Shown: piece by piece, positions 34,930 through 47,100 of the stretch
Position numbering within the stretch: the first letter of the stretch is position 1
Layout: every line of letters begins with the position of its first letter
Assembly (NCBI GenBank): GCA_023055355.1
Contig: JALJCS010000004.1
Location: forward strand, 32,797,744-32,861,743
Length of the DNA: 64,000 nt
Direction: 5' to 3'
Source of the DNA: Agelaius tricolor
Lineage: Eukaryota; Chordata; Aves; Passeriformes; Icteridae
Made by a program: the position numbers and the translations under genes
Notes under the pieces: model-generated
What the model saw: only the letters and a program-made list of their open reading frames with translations
Told to the model about the DNA's origin: nothing
Databases searched by the model: none

Positions 34930-35655
34930 TAATGAGATAGCTGCACCACACTTTGCAAAGCTTTTGATGTGATCTCCCATAGTGTCCTAGTACCCAAGCT
35001 GGTGAGCCAGGGATATGCAGATGGTCAAGTACATGGAAAACTGGCATGATTGCAGGACTCCAGGGTTGTGTGACCACAAGTACAGGGAGTGCAGTCTGGT
35101 TACTCACTGTGTCTCTTCAGGGAGCCAACATGAGACCCATTCTGGTTAATGTCTCTGTTAATGACCTGGGTGATCAGAAGTTCAGCCGCAGCAAGCCTGC
35201 CAGCGATGCCAAGCCGGGGGACAGCAGATATGCTGGAGGGCATGCTGAGAGGAAGCTGAAACCCTCAAGAGCCTGTAGAAATGAAGTGTCAGGAGCCTCA
35301 GAGAGTTTAACAAGGACAAGTCCAAAGCCCTGGTGCAGCACTACAGAGAATGGGATGAGTGGTTGGAAGTTATCTTTGATAGTGCCAAAGCCAAACCCTT
35401 CATGGAAGTGCACAGGGACAGGGCTGGAAGGAACAGGAATGAATCAAAACACAGGAATAAGAAAATATTTTCATTGAGAATTTCCACACCATTGGAACAG
35501 ATTCCCCCATGAGATGGTGGAGTTTTCATCCCTGGGAGATATTCAAGACTCAACTGATATCTTCAGCCACCTGATCTAGTTGGATCCATTTTGAACAAGA
35601 TGTTGGACTAGATGACTCCAGAGGTTCCTTCCAACCTCACTTATCCTGTGATTCT
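34930..35655 (+). mobile_element. CR1 LINE 3' fragment with RT remnant
   Basis: The first 200 bp still read as the CR1 reverse transcriptase: GCAAAGCTTTTGATGTGATC (A-K-A-F-D-V-like) and CCCATTCTGGTTAATGTC..AATGACCTGGGTGAT (L-x-N-x-x-x-N-D-L-like). Then come AGATATGCTGGAGGGCATGC and the 3' UTR, ending GTTGGACTAGATGACTCCAG, CCTTCCAACCTCAC and CCTGTGATTCT. Heavily decayed with internal deletions. Confidence 0.85.
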
Positions 35656-38600
35656 CCAACTCCATAAATACTGCATTCTCTTCAGATGCTGAAGTCATTA
35701 ACACAACAAATCTATTTTCCTTTGTCAGTCAGACAACTGGTAGTTTCCATGGTAACAAGGGGAATTCCTAAATCTCAATTTTCCCCACTTGTTAGATTAA
35801 TTACCATACTTTAGGAAGATGCAAGTGAAGATGAAGAAATTACTGATTACTACAGGATTATCTCATTTTTCACCATGCTGTTTCTTTATCAGATGGGGAT
35901 TTTGGAAGACAATGTTCAGTAAATTGTCTGCACAAGGCTGTTGGTGCCAGTAAAACCTGTGGAGAGACATTTTACCATCTGCTTATTGCACAAAAGTAGC
36001 TATAGAAAAGGACACTACTCTTATCTCTTTTACCAGACTTTTATTAACAGCCCCTCACATAAGAAAAACTCAACATTAAATTATTACTCCTGGTTTATAA
36101 CATAAAAAGGCAATGAGGTTATATTCCTCGATTTATGAACCAACAAACAATTAATTGTTTTATATTACTGCTTTGGAAAGGAGCAATTAAGTTTTATATA
36201 TCCACTGAAATCCCTTATTCTGTTTTCCTGATTTTGTGTTGATCTTTAGGTTATTTAGAAACATACTCCATGTCGCTGTAAAACTAAGTCTTTTTGCTGT
36301 TTACCTTAATAGTTCTCAGATTGCATCCCACATAGTTACAAAAAGGGAAACATCAGCTATATTTACAATGTCAAGAAAGACAACTTTTTTTTCCTTAAGC
36401 TTTCATCTTGTTTGCTCCCTTAAAAGCACTAAAAATGAATAGAAAAGAATTTCCTGGGGAAAACCCTGAAACACTTAGATAAAATAGAAGGAAATGACAG
36501 TGAAAGAGAATGACAGGCCTGTGTGTCATGGATGGGGGTGGGAGACTCCAAATTATGAAGCAGAGGGTAAGAAGCAAAGTCTTTCTTCATAGTCAGTGGC
36601 TAAAAAGTCATGACATTATTAATCATTTGTATAGGACAAGAAATGTGCATGGCTCTGTGCTGTGAAAGATAAACAAATAGAAGGATCTGTCATGGGTTTA
36701 CATTTTAAAGGAAGGGGAAAAGTCAAAGGAACACAGTACTGTACATGTAACCATCACAGCTTTCAAGTTTTAGAGAAGAGTTGAAGTTTTTAGTAGGTCA
36801 GTAGTAGCTACAATTGAAAATTGCTTTCTGAGTAACTTCTATCCAAAAAAGTTGCATCAAATCAACCTGTTTCTCTCCTGGAAAGCTGTACCAGCTTCAG
36901 TGAAAATTTCTGCAGTCAGAAAGGTTTTTGATTCAGAAAAGCTTCAGACTGCATTTTGGAATCTATTCTGAAAAAAAAAAATGTAAGTTGTCCTTTTAGA
37001 TGTTTCTGGGCACTGAACAGAAACATCAGTAGCTCATTATTTATAGTGTAGCGTGTGACTTAGATTTGCATTATACTTAAAGGTTTTGTGGACAATAAGT
37101 TGGTGTATAGGCTACAAAATTTTATCCAGGTAAGTTGGGTGGTCAGTAGGAAGAGTGTCCTTACACAGCCAGCAGAGAAAGTGATGTGTGTGTCTGTTTT
37201 CTCTGAGCATGAATCACAGGAACACGGAGAGTAGATTTGGAGGCTAAGACAATTACTGCCATCCATTTCTGATAGGGAATTCTAGAAAAGCTTGAGCTTA
37301 GAAAGCATATTTCTGAGGGCCATGTTTCAAATTACTCTTCAGTTACACTATTTCAGCTGGCTTTAGGACCAACACACCAGCTTATTCATGCCCCTTTCCC
37401 AGTGATGAGTTAACGAGCTCTCCTATTTGATTCCTAGACTGGGCATATTCCTAGGGATACGCCGTGCTTACAAGCAGCCAAGAATTTACTAAATCTGAGT
37501 GGTTTTCACTCTCAGCTAATAGCCATTGCTGCTAAGAGCAATTTTGGCAGAGAGGCCGCATTTTTATACCTTCTGGTTTGTGTATCATCAGGTGGAGCAA
37601 TTTTTTAGAACAATGCTGAATGCTTATTTCATACTGCTTCAAGCACATCAGTATATACTAATGTTACTCTGAGCAGACATTTCATTTCACAGAAGGAGTC
37701 GGGAAGGTTTAGACTTAAAAGATGACACTCAAATACGTGAAACAAAATTAATTTTAAAGTACCTAAGGTAAGAGGCATTTAACCTTGTTGTGTACTGTTT
37801 TTAAGAGTAAAATTTTTGTCTAGTTTAATTAATATTCAAAGGGAACTTAATCAAGTCCTATCGACACTACTGTAGCACTTAATTATCTAAATCTGTAAGA
37901 ATGCTCCTCTTTACATGCGTGCTTGTATATAGCTCATATTCATCTTCTCAATAGCCAACCTCTCAGCTGAACTCCTGTGTACATAAATTTGTTTTCTTTT
38001 AACAAATACAACACTTCTATGCTAAAACATGTTGGTAACTATCAGGCTTCATAATTTGACATCTTGGTAGTTCTCTAACCTCAGTATAGCTGGCTAGTAG
38101 ACTCTCATATAAATCTCACTAAGAAAATTTTCAGATACCTTTTTTGTTTAGCAAGAAAGGAAACAGTAGAAACTGCAATCTGACTCACAGACCAGCAAGG
38201 TTCTAAGGAAAGCCTGGTCTGTATCAGTCAAAGAGCTTTCTTTGGGACATTCTGCAAACACAGATGACTAGTTGAGACCAGATTATAAGAGTGCATATGT
38301 GTGAGTGTGACTTGAATCTAACAAAAATGCAGTCAAAAAAGAGCCAGAACCAGCCAAGGAAGTACCAGCAGCATGGATGGTCCTGGAAAAGATCCAGACT
38401 GGGAGAGAAAGTTCTAATTTTGGACAGAATGCTGGCTTAAAACAGATTTGATTTTCTGAACAAAGAAACTGCCTCCTGTTGCTTGTCCCTACTGTATTCA
38501 AAGAGAGAGAATTTTGTGTACTTTCTTTGTAAACAGAGAGTAACATACACCCCAAATTGCAAACTTTCCAGATTTAACATGTTTTATGTAAAGACTCTTG

Positions 38601-38878
38601 GCTGAAAGCAGATATATACACCTCAGGGTACTTGATGTTTGATTCAAAGCTACTGCTTTTCTAAAATCCACTGCCTTTTCAAACTCTCCTCCTCTGCTTT
38701 TTTTACACAGTTACAAGTGAGTATTTATCCTAGGCAGAGAAAAATAGGCAATTCAAGGATCTAAATGAAACTTGGTTTTTTCCTCCGTGCATACTGTGCA
38801 TAACTAGCAGAACACGTCACTGTATCTTTCTCTCCCTGCAGTACTCCCCAGTGATGTCAAGCACACCTCCAGAAAGGC
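35656..38878. other. Intergenic, no gene seen
   Basis: No recognisable repeat, exon or RNA gene. Confidence 0.65.
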
Positions 38879-39757
38879 ATAGAATCAGAGAATGTATATT
38901 GGGAAAGACGTTTAAGATCATTGAGGCATAACACTGCCAAGTCCACCACTAAAACATGTCCCTCAGTACTATATCTACATATCTTTTAAACACCTCCAAA
39001 GCTAGTGACTCAACCACTTCCTGTGCAGGCTAGTCCATACTTGATAACCCTTTCTGTGAAGAAATTTTTCATAATATCCAATCTAAATCTTCCCTGGAGC
39101 AACCTGAGTACCTCTTCTCTTATTCTATTATTTGGAAGAAGAAGCGGATCCCCATCTGGCTACAACCTCCTTTCAGGTAGTTGTAGAGAGTAATAATGTT
39201 CTCTAGAGATTCCTTCTCCAGAGATTCTCTAGTCTAAGCAGCCCCAACTCCCTCAGTCACTCTTTACAGGATGAGTGCTCCAGACCTTTCAACAGCTTTG
39301 TTGCCCTTCTCTGAACACACTCCATCATCTCAACACTTTCCCTGTCACGAGGGGCCCAAAACTGAGCAGAGGATTTGAGGTGTGGCCTCCCCAGTGCCCA
39401 GTACAGGGGGACAATCCCTGCCCTGCTCCTGCTGGCCACACCATTGCTGGCACAGGCCAGGATGCCATTGGCCTTCTTGGCCACCTGGGCACTGCTGGCT
39501 CCTGTTCAGCTGCTGTCACCAGCACCCCCAGGGCCTTTTCCTGTGGCAGCTTTGCAGCCACTCTGCCCCAGCCTGTGGCACTGCCTGGGCTTGCTGTGAC
39601 CCAAGGGCAGGACCCAGCACTGGGCCTTGTTGAACCTCACACCACTGGCCTGGGCCCATGGTCCAGCCTGTCCAGATCCCTCTGCAGAGCCTTCCTGCCC
39701 TCCAGCAGATCAGCACTCCCACCCAGCTTGGTGTCATCTGCAAACTGACTGACGGGA
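38879..39757 (-). mobile_element. CR1 LINE 3' fragment (copy A)
   Basis: Reverse-oriented CR1 starting ATAGAATCAGAGAATG and continuing through CTGTGAAGAAATTTTTC, CCCCAACTCCCTCAGTCAC, GAGGTGTGGCCTCCCCAG, GGCCAGGATGCCATTGGCC and CCTCCAGCAGATCAGCAC into the end of ORF2. Open frames here (39257-39748) are CR1-derived. The internal tract 39370-39734 is nearly identical to 50347-50711 while the rest of the element is well diverged. Confidence 0.92.
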
Positions 39758-42700
39758 TAGGCTAACACTGTCTTCATTTCTGAGGAGGCTCCCTAGGTGC
39801 TGGCCTGGGCTGTTTCAAGCCAGTGTGGACCCACAGCCTACTGTACAACTGTGTGTGAGTGTCCCCCGCCTTAATTCACCTCTCAGTTTTCTGGAAAACT
39901 GGTGGAAAATGATTGGCAAGAGGTAGAGGATTCTCATGGGGTCTTGACTCAAAAACGCCATGATCACAATGATGAAGTAGCTTGGAGGGAAAGTTCTTCT
40001 TCCAAAAGTGTTATATTCTTCTATGAATACTTCTGCTTCATTCCTGTTGTGTATTTCTTACCTCTCTGGCTTAGGCAAATGGGGAGTACACTACAGAGCC
40101 TATAGCAGGATATTACAAACTTCAAATTATTCTAATTTCCCTAAAGTCTTTTATATCAGTGACTTTAATTTCCAGTTGCTCAACTGAACAGTAAAAAATA
40201 TACATGTAAGGGTATAGGCTGTAACAGGTCTTTTTTGCTTCAGTTGGAGACTAAAATAAAGGCTCTCCATTTCGTTCCTGCTGCTGTTTCAAGCTTCTCC
40301 TTTCCCTTCAGACAAGGACCTAAGGAGACCCTTATTCAAGCATATGGCTTATATTGATGTGATGAGATTCTTAGATGGAACAGATACTCCTTCTAACTTT
40401 CTGTCCTCCAGGAAGAATACTGTATATCAGCTCAAGTGACAAAATAGTGAAACCCATTTGTGAAACCCATTGTAGACTTTTCTTTAATAGGATTAGAAGT
40501 TTCCATGAGGACAGAAAAGAACAGGAAGAAAGTGATCTCATATAACCAACTTAACGGACAAGTGATGAAGCCCTTCCTACTGGGTTAGTGTTCCTAGCCA
40601 ACAAGATTAGTGTTATCAAACTATGCAGTGGCATCTTGAATTCCTGTTTTGATTATGATTTTTCATGGTCCAATTTTTCCCAGGGATTTTCAGGTCACAA
40701 ATTTACATCTGAATATGGAGTAAGTGCTTCTTTAGGAGCTATAACAGTGATTCTTTATTGCAAGAATTCATTTTTGTCTTTTCCAGTTTTCCATGGGTAA
40801 ACAATAGTTTTTTCTGCTGGTTAGCAAAATAAAGCTGAAGTAAAGCCTTGGGTCAAGACCCATATTTTATAGGGTCAAATTGTTCTTTATCTAGCTCAGC
40901 ATCTTTGACTGCACTGCTGCTCAGGCAGAAGAAGAAGGAAGTTTGCATGTCAGGAAGATTGCTTCCTATTGCAGCATGAATAGCCCAACTGGTAGCAAGT
41001 TGGCTGTGTGCCATTAAAAATTGAACAGCCAAGTCAAACTGGGTCAGGTTTACATTTTACCAGGGTAATGCTGTCTAGTCAGACACTAGCACAGGAGCAT
41101 TTTCAGCTCAGAGTCTACTCAGCCATGGGAGAAGGAAGAGAGAGCAAAGGAAGTTTGGCTGTCAGAAACCTTATTTTATCTTCTACTGTAAATACACAAC
41201 TGGCAGCTGGTCAGGCATTCAAAGTTGAAAGGTCTACTGGCACCTGTTTTAGGTACATCCCTTCCTCATGGGAAGTAATGGGTTGAAAATATAAGCTGCA
41301 GACAGCAGCCTCAACTGAGAGCTAAAGCTGTTTTCCATCTGAGCTGTGGGGTGGGCTATGTTGTCTTGTAAGTCCTACCAGTGTGACTTGCCTCAGGACA
41401 AACAAGTCAGGTTGGTATCATCAGTGCCACTGGATGAGGTGACTGCTCTGGCTATCAGGCCCAGTCTGCTGCCCATTAAAGACAGGAGACAGACGTGAGA
41501 TGCTGTACAAGCATGCTGAACTGTCTCCTTGAAGTCCTCTTTACTCTTACATGTGTTACACTTGGCTTGTGGTAAACCTCATTAGTTCTGAAAATCAATT
41601 CAACTTTCCCATAGAGCATGGTTTTAAAATTTATCCTTCAAAAAGCAATATTAATAAAATGGCTGTAGACAAAAGAATCAAAATTTGCATTTAGACATGG
41701 AGAGTGCGATCCCATCCACCACAAATATCAAGCTACTCTTACTTTCTCACACAGTGAACCTTAACAGGCTTTGGAGCAGCATGCAGATTTGCTCTATATT
41801 TGGTCTTACAGTCTGGCTAACATAACCGCCTACGGCTTCCCACTTGTCAAGAGGATGCGCCAGTAGCAGCTGCCTAGAGGGAAGAATAAGCATAAGGAAG
41901 ATAGAGCAGAAGGAGCAAAAAGATTGCTAAAAGGCAGCTGATGGCACTTGAGGCAAGAGATGCTATTTCCCCTCTCACAAAGGAGGGCTCCACAACAACT
42001 AAATGTATGCCCAAAATGGACATTCTTCAGGTTGTAAAGTCAAACACAAAAAGGCTAGCAGAAATAAAGGTGTGAGGAGATGGGCAAGATATTGGTTCAA
42101 ATGTCTTCATCAGCATGGAAATCAAGAGAGCTCACACACTCAGTGAGGGAGATCAGTGAGTCACCTTGCTGAGGGAGCAGCATGATAGAGAGAGGTATTC
42201 CGGAGGGCTGAAGGGAAGAAGGGCTGTTTCCCCTGAGCTTGGAGCTGAGGGTGTGTTTGCTTTACAGATGCTGGAAACCCATAACAGTAAAATGTGAAAA
42301 GGAGCACAAAGACATCCTTATCGAATGGCTGCTGAAGTAGTTATGAGAATGGCTTGTAGCCTGCAGTTGTGAAGGTTCTGGGAAAATGGAGGTAGAGCTA
42401 AGTGAAGGGAGGAGCTAGAAGAGGTGAAATACAGTTGTGTCTCAGGTATGACTGCATTCTTCTCCTCTGACTGAGATATGGGGCTGGTTTTCAGCCTAAT
42501 TGACTGCTCCTGAGTGTATTCATGCTCTCCTGAAAGGCACCTTTCTGAAAATAATTCCAGCCACTGTACAGAGAGAATCAAATCAAGACCATACCTCTCG
42601 CATCCACTCAGACTGAGTTTATGGGAGAAATTATAAGTGCTGACTCATGGTAGTCATAGCATACAGATGTAGTTCTGTTTTGTACACTTTTTCAATCCTT

Positions 42701-43499
42701 TTTTTTTTCCCTAGAGCAAGGCTGACCCCAAATTTGCTGTGTGCCACAGGGCAACCCAGACCACTTTCTCCCTGGGAGCAGAGTGTCTGAAGCTTGTGAC
42801 CCTCGGTCACAGTGGGGAAAAGCCTCCCATCTCTCCCACAATCCTGACTCAGAGGCTTATATCCCACAAGACCAAGATGAAAATGTTTTGCTCCATAAGC
42901 AGCTTGCAAAATGTAGGAGACTCCTTGGCTGGAGAGGATAAGGCTGCAGGGTAAGGGAGATGTGGTTCTGATGACAGCTTTGCCTCCAGGCATCCTCCTG
43001 TGGAACTGAATCAGAAAGTGGCAGTAGAGTCAGAACTGAGAAAGTAAAATATAAGAAAGATAAAATGCCGAGTCAGTCTTCAAAAGCTACATATTTAATT
43101 AAATGGTTTTGGAGGGCTTTCAGGTTTGAACAGTGTATGACAGCTTTCTACTTCTACTTGCTGGGTAACTAGGCCTTGTCTTCATATTAACAACATAAAG
43201 CAGCTCTAAAACAAAAGAAATTTTAGGGATGTTTACGATAGAGTTTGGAAAGCATTTAATATTGGTAAGATTATCTTTTTTATTAATCAAGTAGACCTCC
43301 AAAATGATTATGCTGTCTTTCTCTGCTCCCCTAACTCTTTTTGGTATGACTCATGGATATTTGGGACAAGATTTTATGGTGAAAAGTTGAAGATGCTTGA
43401 AAATAAAAAATCAAGATGGGGAAATTTTCTGATGTACAAGCAATTGCTCCTCTCCTTAAGACAACACTGTAATTAAGGTGCTTGAGCTGCAGAAAAGAC
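39758..43499. other. Intergenic, no gene seen
   Basis: Contains a possible diverged direct duplication around 40914-41240 and an unassigned minus-strand open frame at 42631-42993. No recognisable gene or transposon. Confidence 0.65.
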
Positions 43500-44184
43500 A
43501 GAACCACAAAACAACTAAATTGGAAGAGACCTTCAAGATCATCGAGTCCAACCCAGCGCTAACACCTCAACTAAACCATGGCACTGAGTGCCACATCCAG
43601 TCTTTTCTTAAACACATCCAGAGATGGTGACTCCACCACCTCCATGGGCAGGCCATTCCAGTACTTTATCACTCTCTCTGTAAAAACTTTTCCCTAATAT
43701 CCAACCTGTATTTCCCTTGGTGCAGCTTGAGACTGTGACCTCTGGTTCTGTTAGTTGTTTTCTGGAGAAAGAGACAAACCCCACCTGACTACAGCCACCT
43801 TTCAGGGAGTTGCAGAGAGTGATGAGGTCCCCCCTGAGTCTCCTTTTCTCCAGACTAAACACCCCCGGCTCCCTCAGTCGTTCCTCACAGGGTTTGTGTT
43901 CCCAGCCCCTCTCCAGCCTCGTTGCCTCCTCTGGACGCGCTCCAGCGTCTCAAGGTCCTTCCCAAACTGAGGGGCCCAGAACTGGACACAGCACTCGAGG
44001 TGTGGCCTCACCAGAGCTGAGTACAGGGGAGAATGACCTCCCTGCTCCTGCTGGCCACACTGCTCCTGACACAGGCCAGGATGCCTTTGGCCTTCTTGGC
44101 CACCAGGGCACACTGCTGGCTCATGTCCAGTTGGCTGTTGACCAGTACTTCGAGGTCCTTTTCCCCTGGGCACTTCCGCAGAGG
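43500..44184 (-). mobile_element. CR1 LINE 3' fragment
   Basis: Reverse-oriented CR1, less decayed than most here: GACCTTCAAGATCATCGAGT, CCATGGCACTGAGTGCCACA, GGCAGGCCATTCCAGTAC, CTCCAGACTAAACACCCCC, GAGGGGCCCAGAACTGGAC, GAGGTGTGGCCTCACCAG and CAGTACTTCGAGGTCCTTTT. It is a useful intact reference for the deletions in the neighbouring copies. Open frames at 43608-44250 belong to it. Confidence 0.93.
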
Positions 44185-47100
44185 GTTGCAGATAATTTTT
44201 GGCAAACAGATCTTTAACTGTACAACAAACCCACATATACACAAAAGCAAGTGTAGGTTTGCTGGCTATGCTGCTTTATAAAGCTGATGCTGTGGGATGA
44301 TAGGAACAGGATGAGACCGCTCTTAATAATCTGATTGCAGAATTTTATGGCTGCTGACAATCCAAAGGGATTTTTGTTTTCATTTGTCTTTGAAAAATTT
44401 CACATATGGAAATTGATGCATTATAAATATAATCTGTCTGACTGGATTGTTAATTCATGAGCTCTAAAAATAAAAGCAAGATTAAGAATTTTGACCACTC
44501 CGTGCAAATCTGGATGTTCCAACAATGTGCTCTTACTCTCATACTCACTCTGTAATCTGAAAAGTGCAAACCCTGAAACCTACTTTAAAATTAATCAAAA
44601 ATTGATTAAATTTAATCTAAAATTGATTAGGTCTTCATTTTGCTTAGTAGCAAGGACTGTGGTACTGTACTCACAGTCTCTTGGAAATGACAAGGGCACC
44701 TGTGCCAGTCATTCTGTCTGCTCATCCTCACACTGGGCTGCTCCTTTCTCTTTCAAGTATTTAATAAGAAAAGGATAGAAATGGCTCTGCAGCAATGTTC
44801 TCAGAGATCATCCTGACCACTTAGAGTGCTTTGTAGAAAGGTGATTGGTGGTCTAAGCACTAGGGTCCTAAGGAATAAATGAAAACAAGTAAAATAAAAA
44901 GAGAATAATTTTAATTTATTTTAATAAAAAAGAGCAGAAAAGTAAGAATTTTGCTATTTTGCTGCTATCTGTCAAAAACTTGCAATTAATCTTTCACTCT
45001 CCTCTATATGCATAATAGGATCAACACAAAAATTGGCTCTACATGAAAGCGTAAAAATGCACAATTAAAGCCCTAGATAAAAGCCCTAGATAAAATAAAT
45101 CTGTAAGTATCCAACAGGAATGAGTAGTGGCATGGTTTCATGCTGTACAGGGATTGGATCCTACAAGTCAGGTAGGAAGACCACTAATGACACTGCTGAA
45201 ATCAGGAGCGCTAGTGCATGTCCTCATCACATGTTCATTAGTGAAATGGGTATTGAAATATTTAAAACATATCTGTCTTACAGCTGCATGTTGCAAAAGA
45301 GTGGGTTGAACAGGCAGCACTAGCATGAAATCATCCCTCATCCCCTTCAGAGTGAAATTAGGCAGGTTTGCTTAACCTGGGGACAATATATTTAAAATGA
45401 AGTAGCTGCAGCATAATGGGTGACATTTGCAGAACGCTCCCTCATGATCCATTCTGCCAGCTGGCTGGGGGTGGTTCCTCCCACAGAGCGCTGGTAACAA
45501 ACATGTGTGAGCCACTCTGGTCGTGAGCAACCCCAGACATTTCTGTAGGAAACATTTCAGTGGAATTAGTTTTGCTGGTGTCTAGTCTTGACTATTCATG
45601 TGAAGTCTGCCTCATACAATCCTTTCAGAAGGATTAGCTACTACTGCTATGCAGTAGCTTTCAGAAAAACTCTCATAAGGGAATGGCTTTTAATGCTTTC
45701 CACCAAAGTAAGATCAAGCTTCCAGGCAGTGTCTGCATGTAAGTTTATCAGACCTATATAATTTTGGACCTGTCTGATCTTAGTGCTGCTCTCACAGGCC
45801 TCCAGGATAAGATTGTACTAGGCACAGCACTGTTTCAATTTTAGTGTAACTTTCTTCACAGCAAGACTGCACTGCAGTTGTCAGCTGTCATAATATTTAT
45901 ATTGCTGGCTAGCTTTATAACCTGATTTTGAAAAATCATCTTGGCCTTTGAAACAAATAGATTTAAAAATCATGATTACTGATGATGTATCAGTATCAAA
46001 TCATGAAACAATAGATTTAAATCATGATTTACTAGAAAATCATGATTTTCTAGAAAAGTCCTATAATTTGTAGTAGAAATTCTGTAAAGAATAAAGCAAC
46101 TTGCAGAATTTTCTTGCAACATATCACCCTGTATCAATATATATTCTTCTGGGTTTATATCTGCCAGTTATCTTGTATAACTGCATTTCTTTAAGAGACA
46201 TTTATGCGACACCTTCTCTGACATTATTAAGCAGTTCCTATCTCCATTAATTTCATCATAGTCCTCCACAAGGTAGAAATATCTTATCTATCTAGTTTTC
46301 ACACAACCCCATCATTGTCAGCTTTATGGCAACCCATTTTTAGTTGGTTAATTAGTGTCTTGAATTTTTTAGCGTCTTGAATAATTTATTCCTCAGTGAT
46401 TTTCCATTCAGAAGTGTAAGAGTATTTAAATACTGAAAAAAGTGCAGTATAACCAGAGAATCCCAACTCCAAAAACACAAGCTAACATTCTCTACTAATG
46501 TAAATTGACAGAGGTCTTTTGAATAAAATGTTCCCACTACAAGAAATACGTCAGTACAGGAAATAATTCAGTAAAGGGAAAGTCTGGCTTCACCCAAATT
46601 AAATCATTTCTGTAAAGGGATAGATGTAAAGTATATTTTCAGAGAGCGTAATCAAAATGATAGGATACCAGAAGACTTCTTCATAATGTATCTGTTCTCT
46701 GTTCAGCTGTACTTTCATTACAGGTAATCATTAGGAAAATCTACACTATATGATTAATCATATAGCATACACCGTCATATCACACATTATCATATATACA
46801 AGTAGCATTAGCACTGTGTTTCATCATTTGCAAATGCTGAAATTACTGACATCCTGCATGTGATTTTTAGATCAGATTTTCACTTTAGGAGCCAGTGGGC
46901 AAATACATTCAACTGTATCACACTACATGAACCTAAGAGTGTATTAATGGGACAAATTTGGTAAGAGGTTGTGTAATAATTTGGCTGTCTCCATACCTTT
47001 AGATACTCTAGGCCTTTCAAGATGTCACAATTTTCACAGAAATACCCCCCAGGAGCATTTGAGAGGCTCTCTTTCTCTTCTCAATAATTTCTCTTTCTCT

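Noticed and set aside
39257..39748. Several 65-157 codon frames, repeated almost unchanged at 50233-50741
   Set aside because: They lie in CR1 LINE sequence, antisense or in scrambled frames, and repeat because of the shared tract, not because of a duplicated gene.
43608..44250. Frames of 80-135 codons
   Set aside because: CR1 LINE sequence. The minus-strand frame is decayed ORF2, not a host gene.
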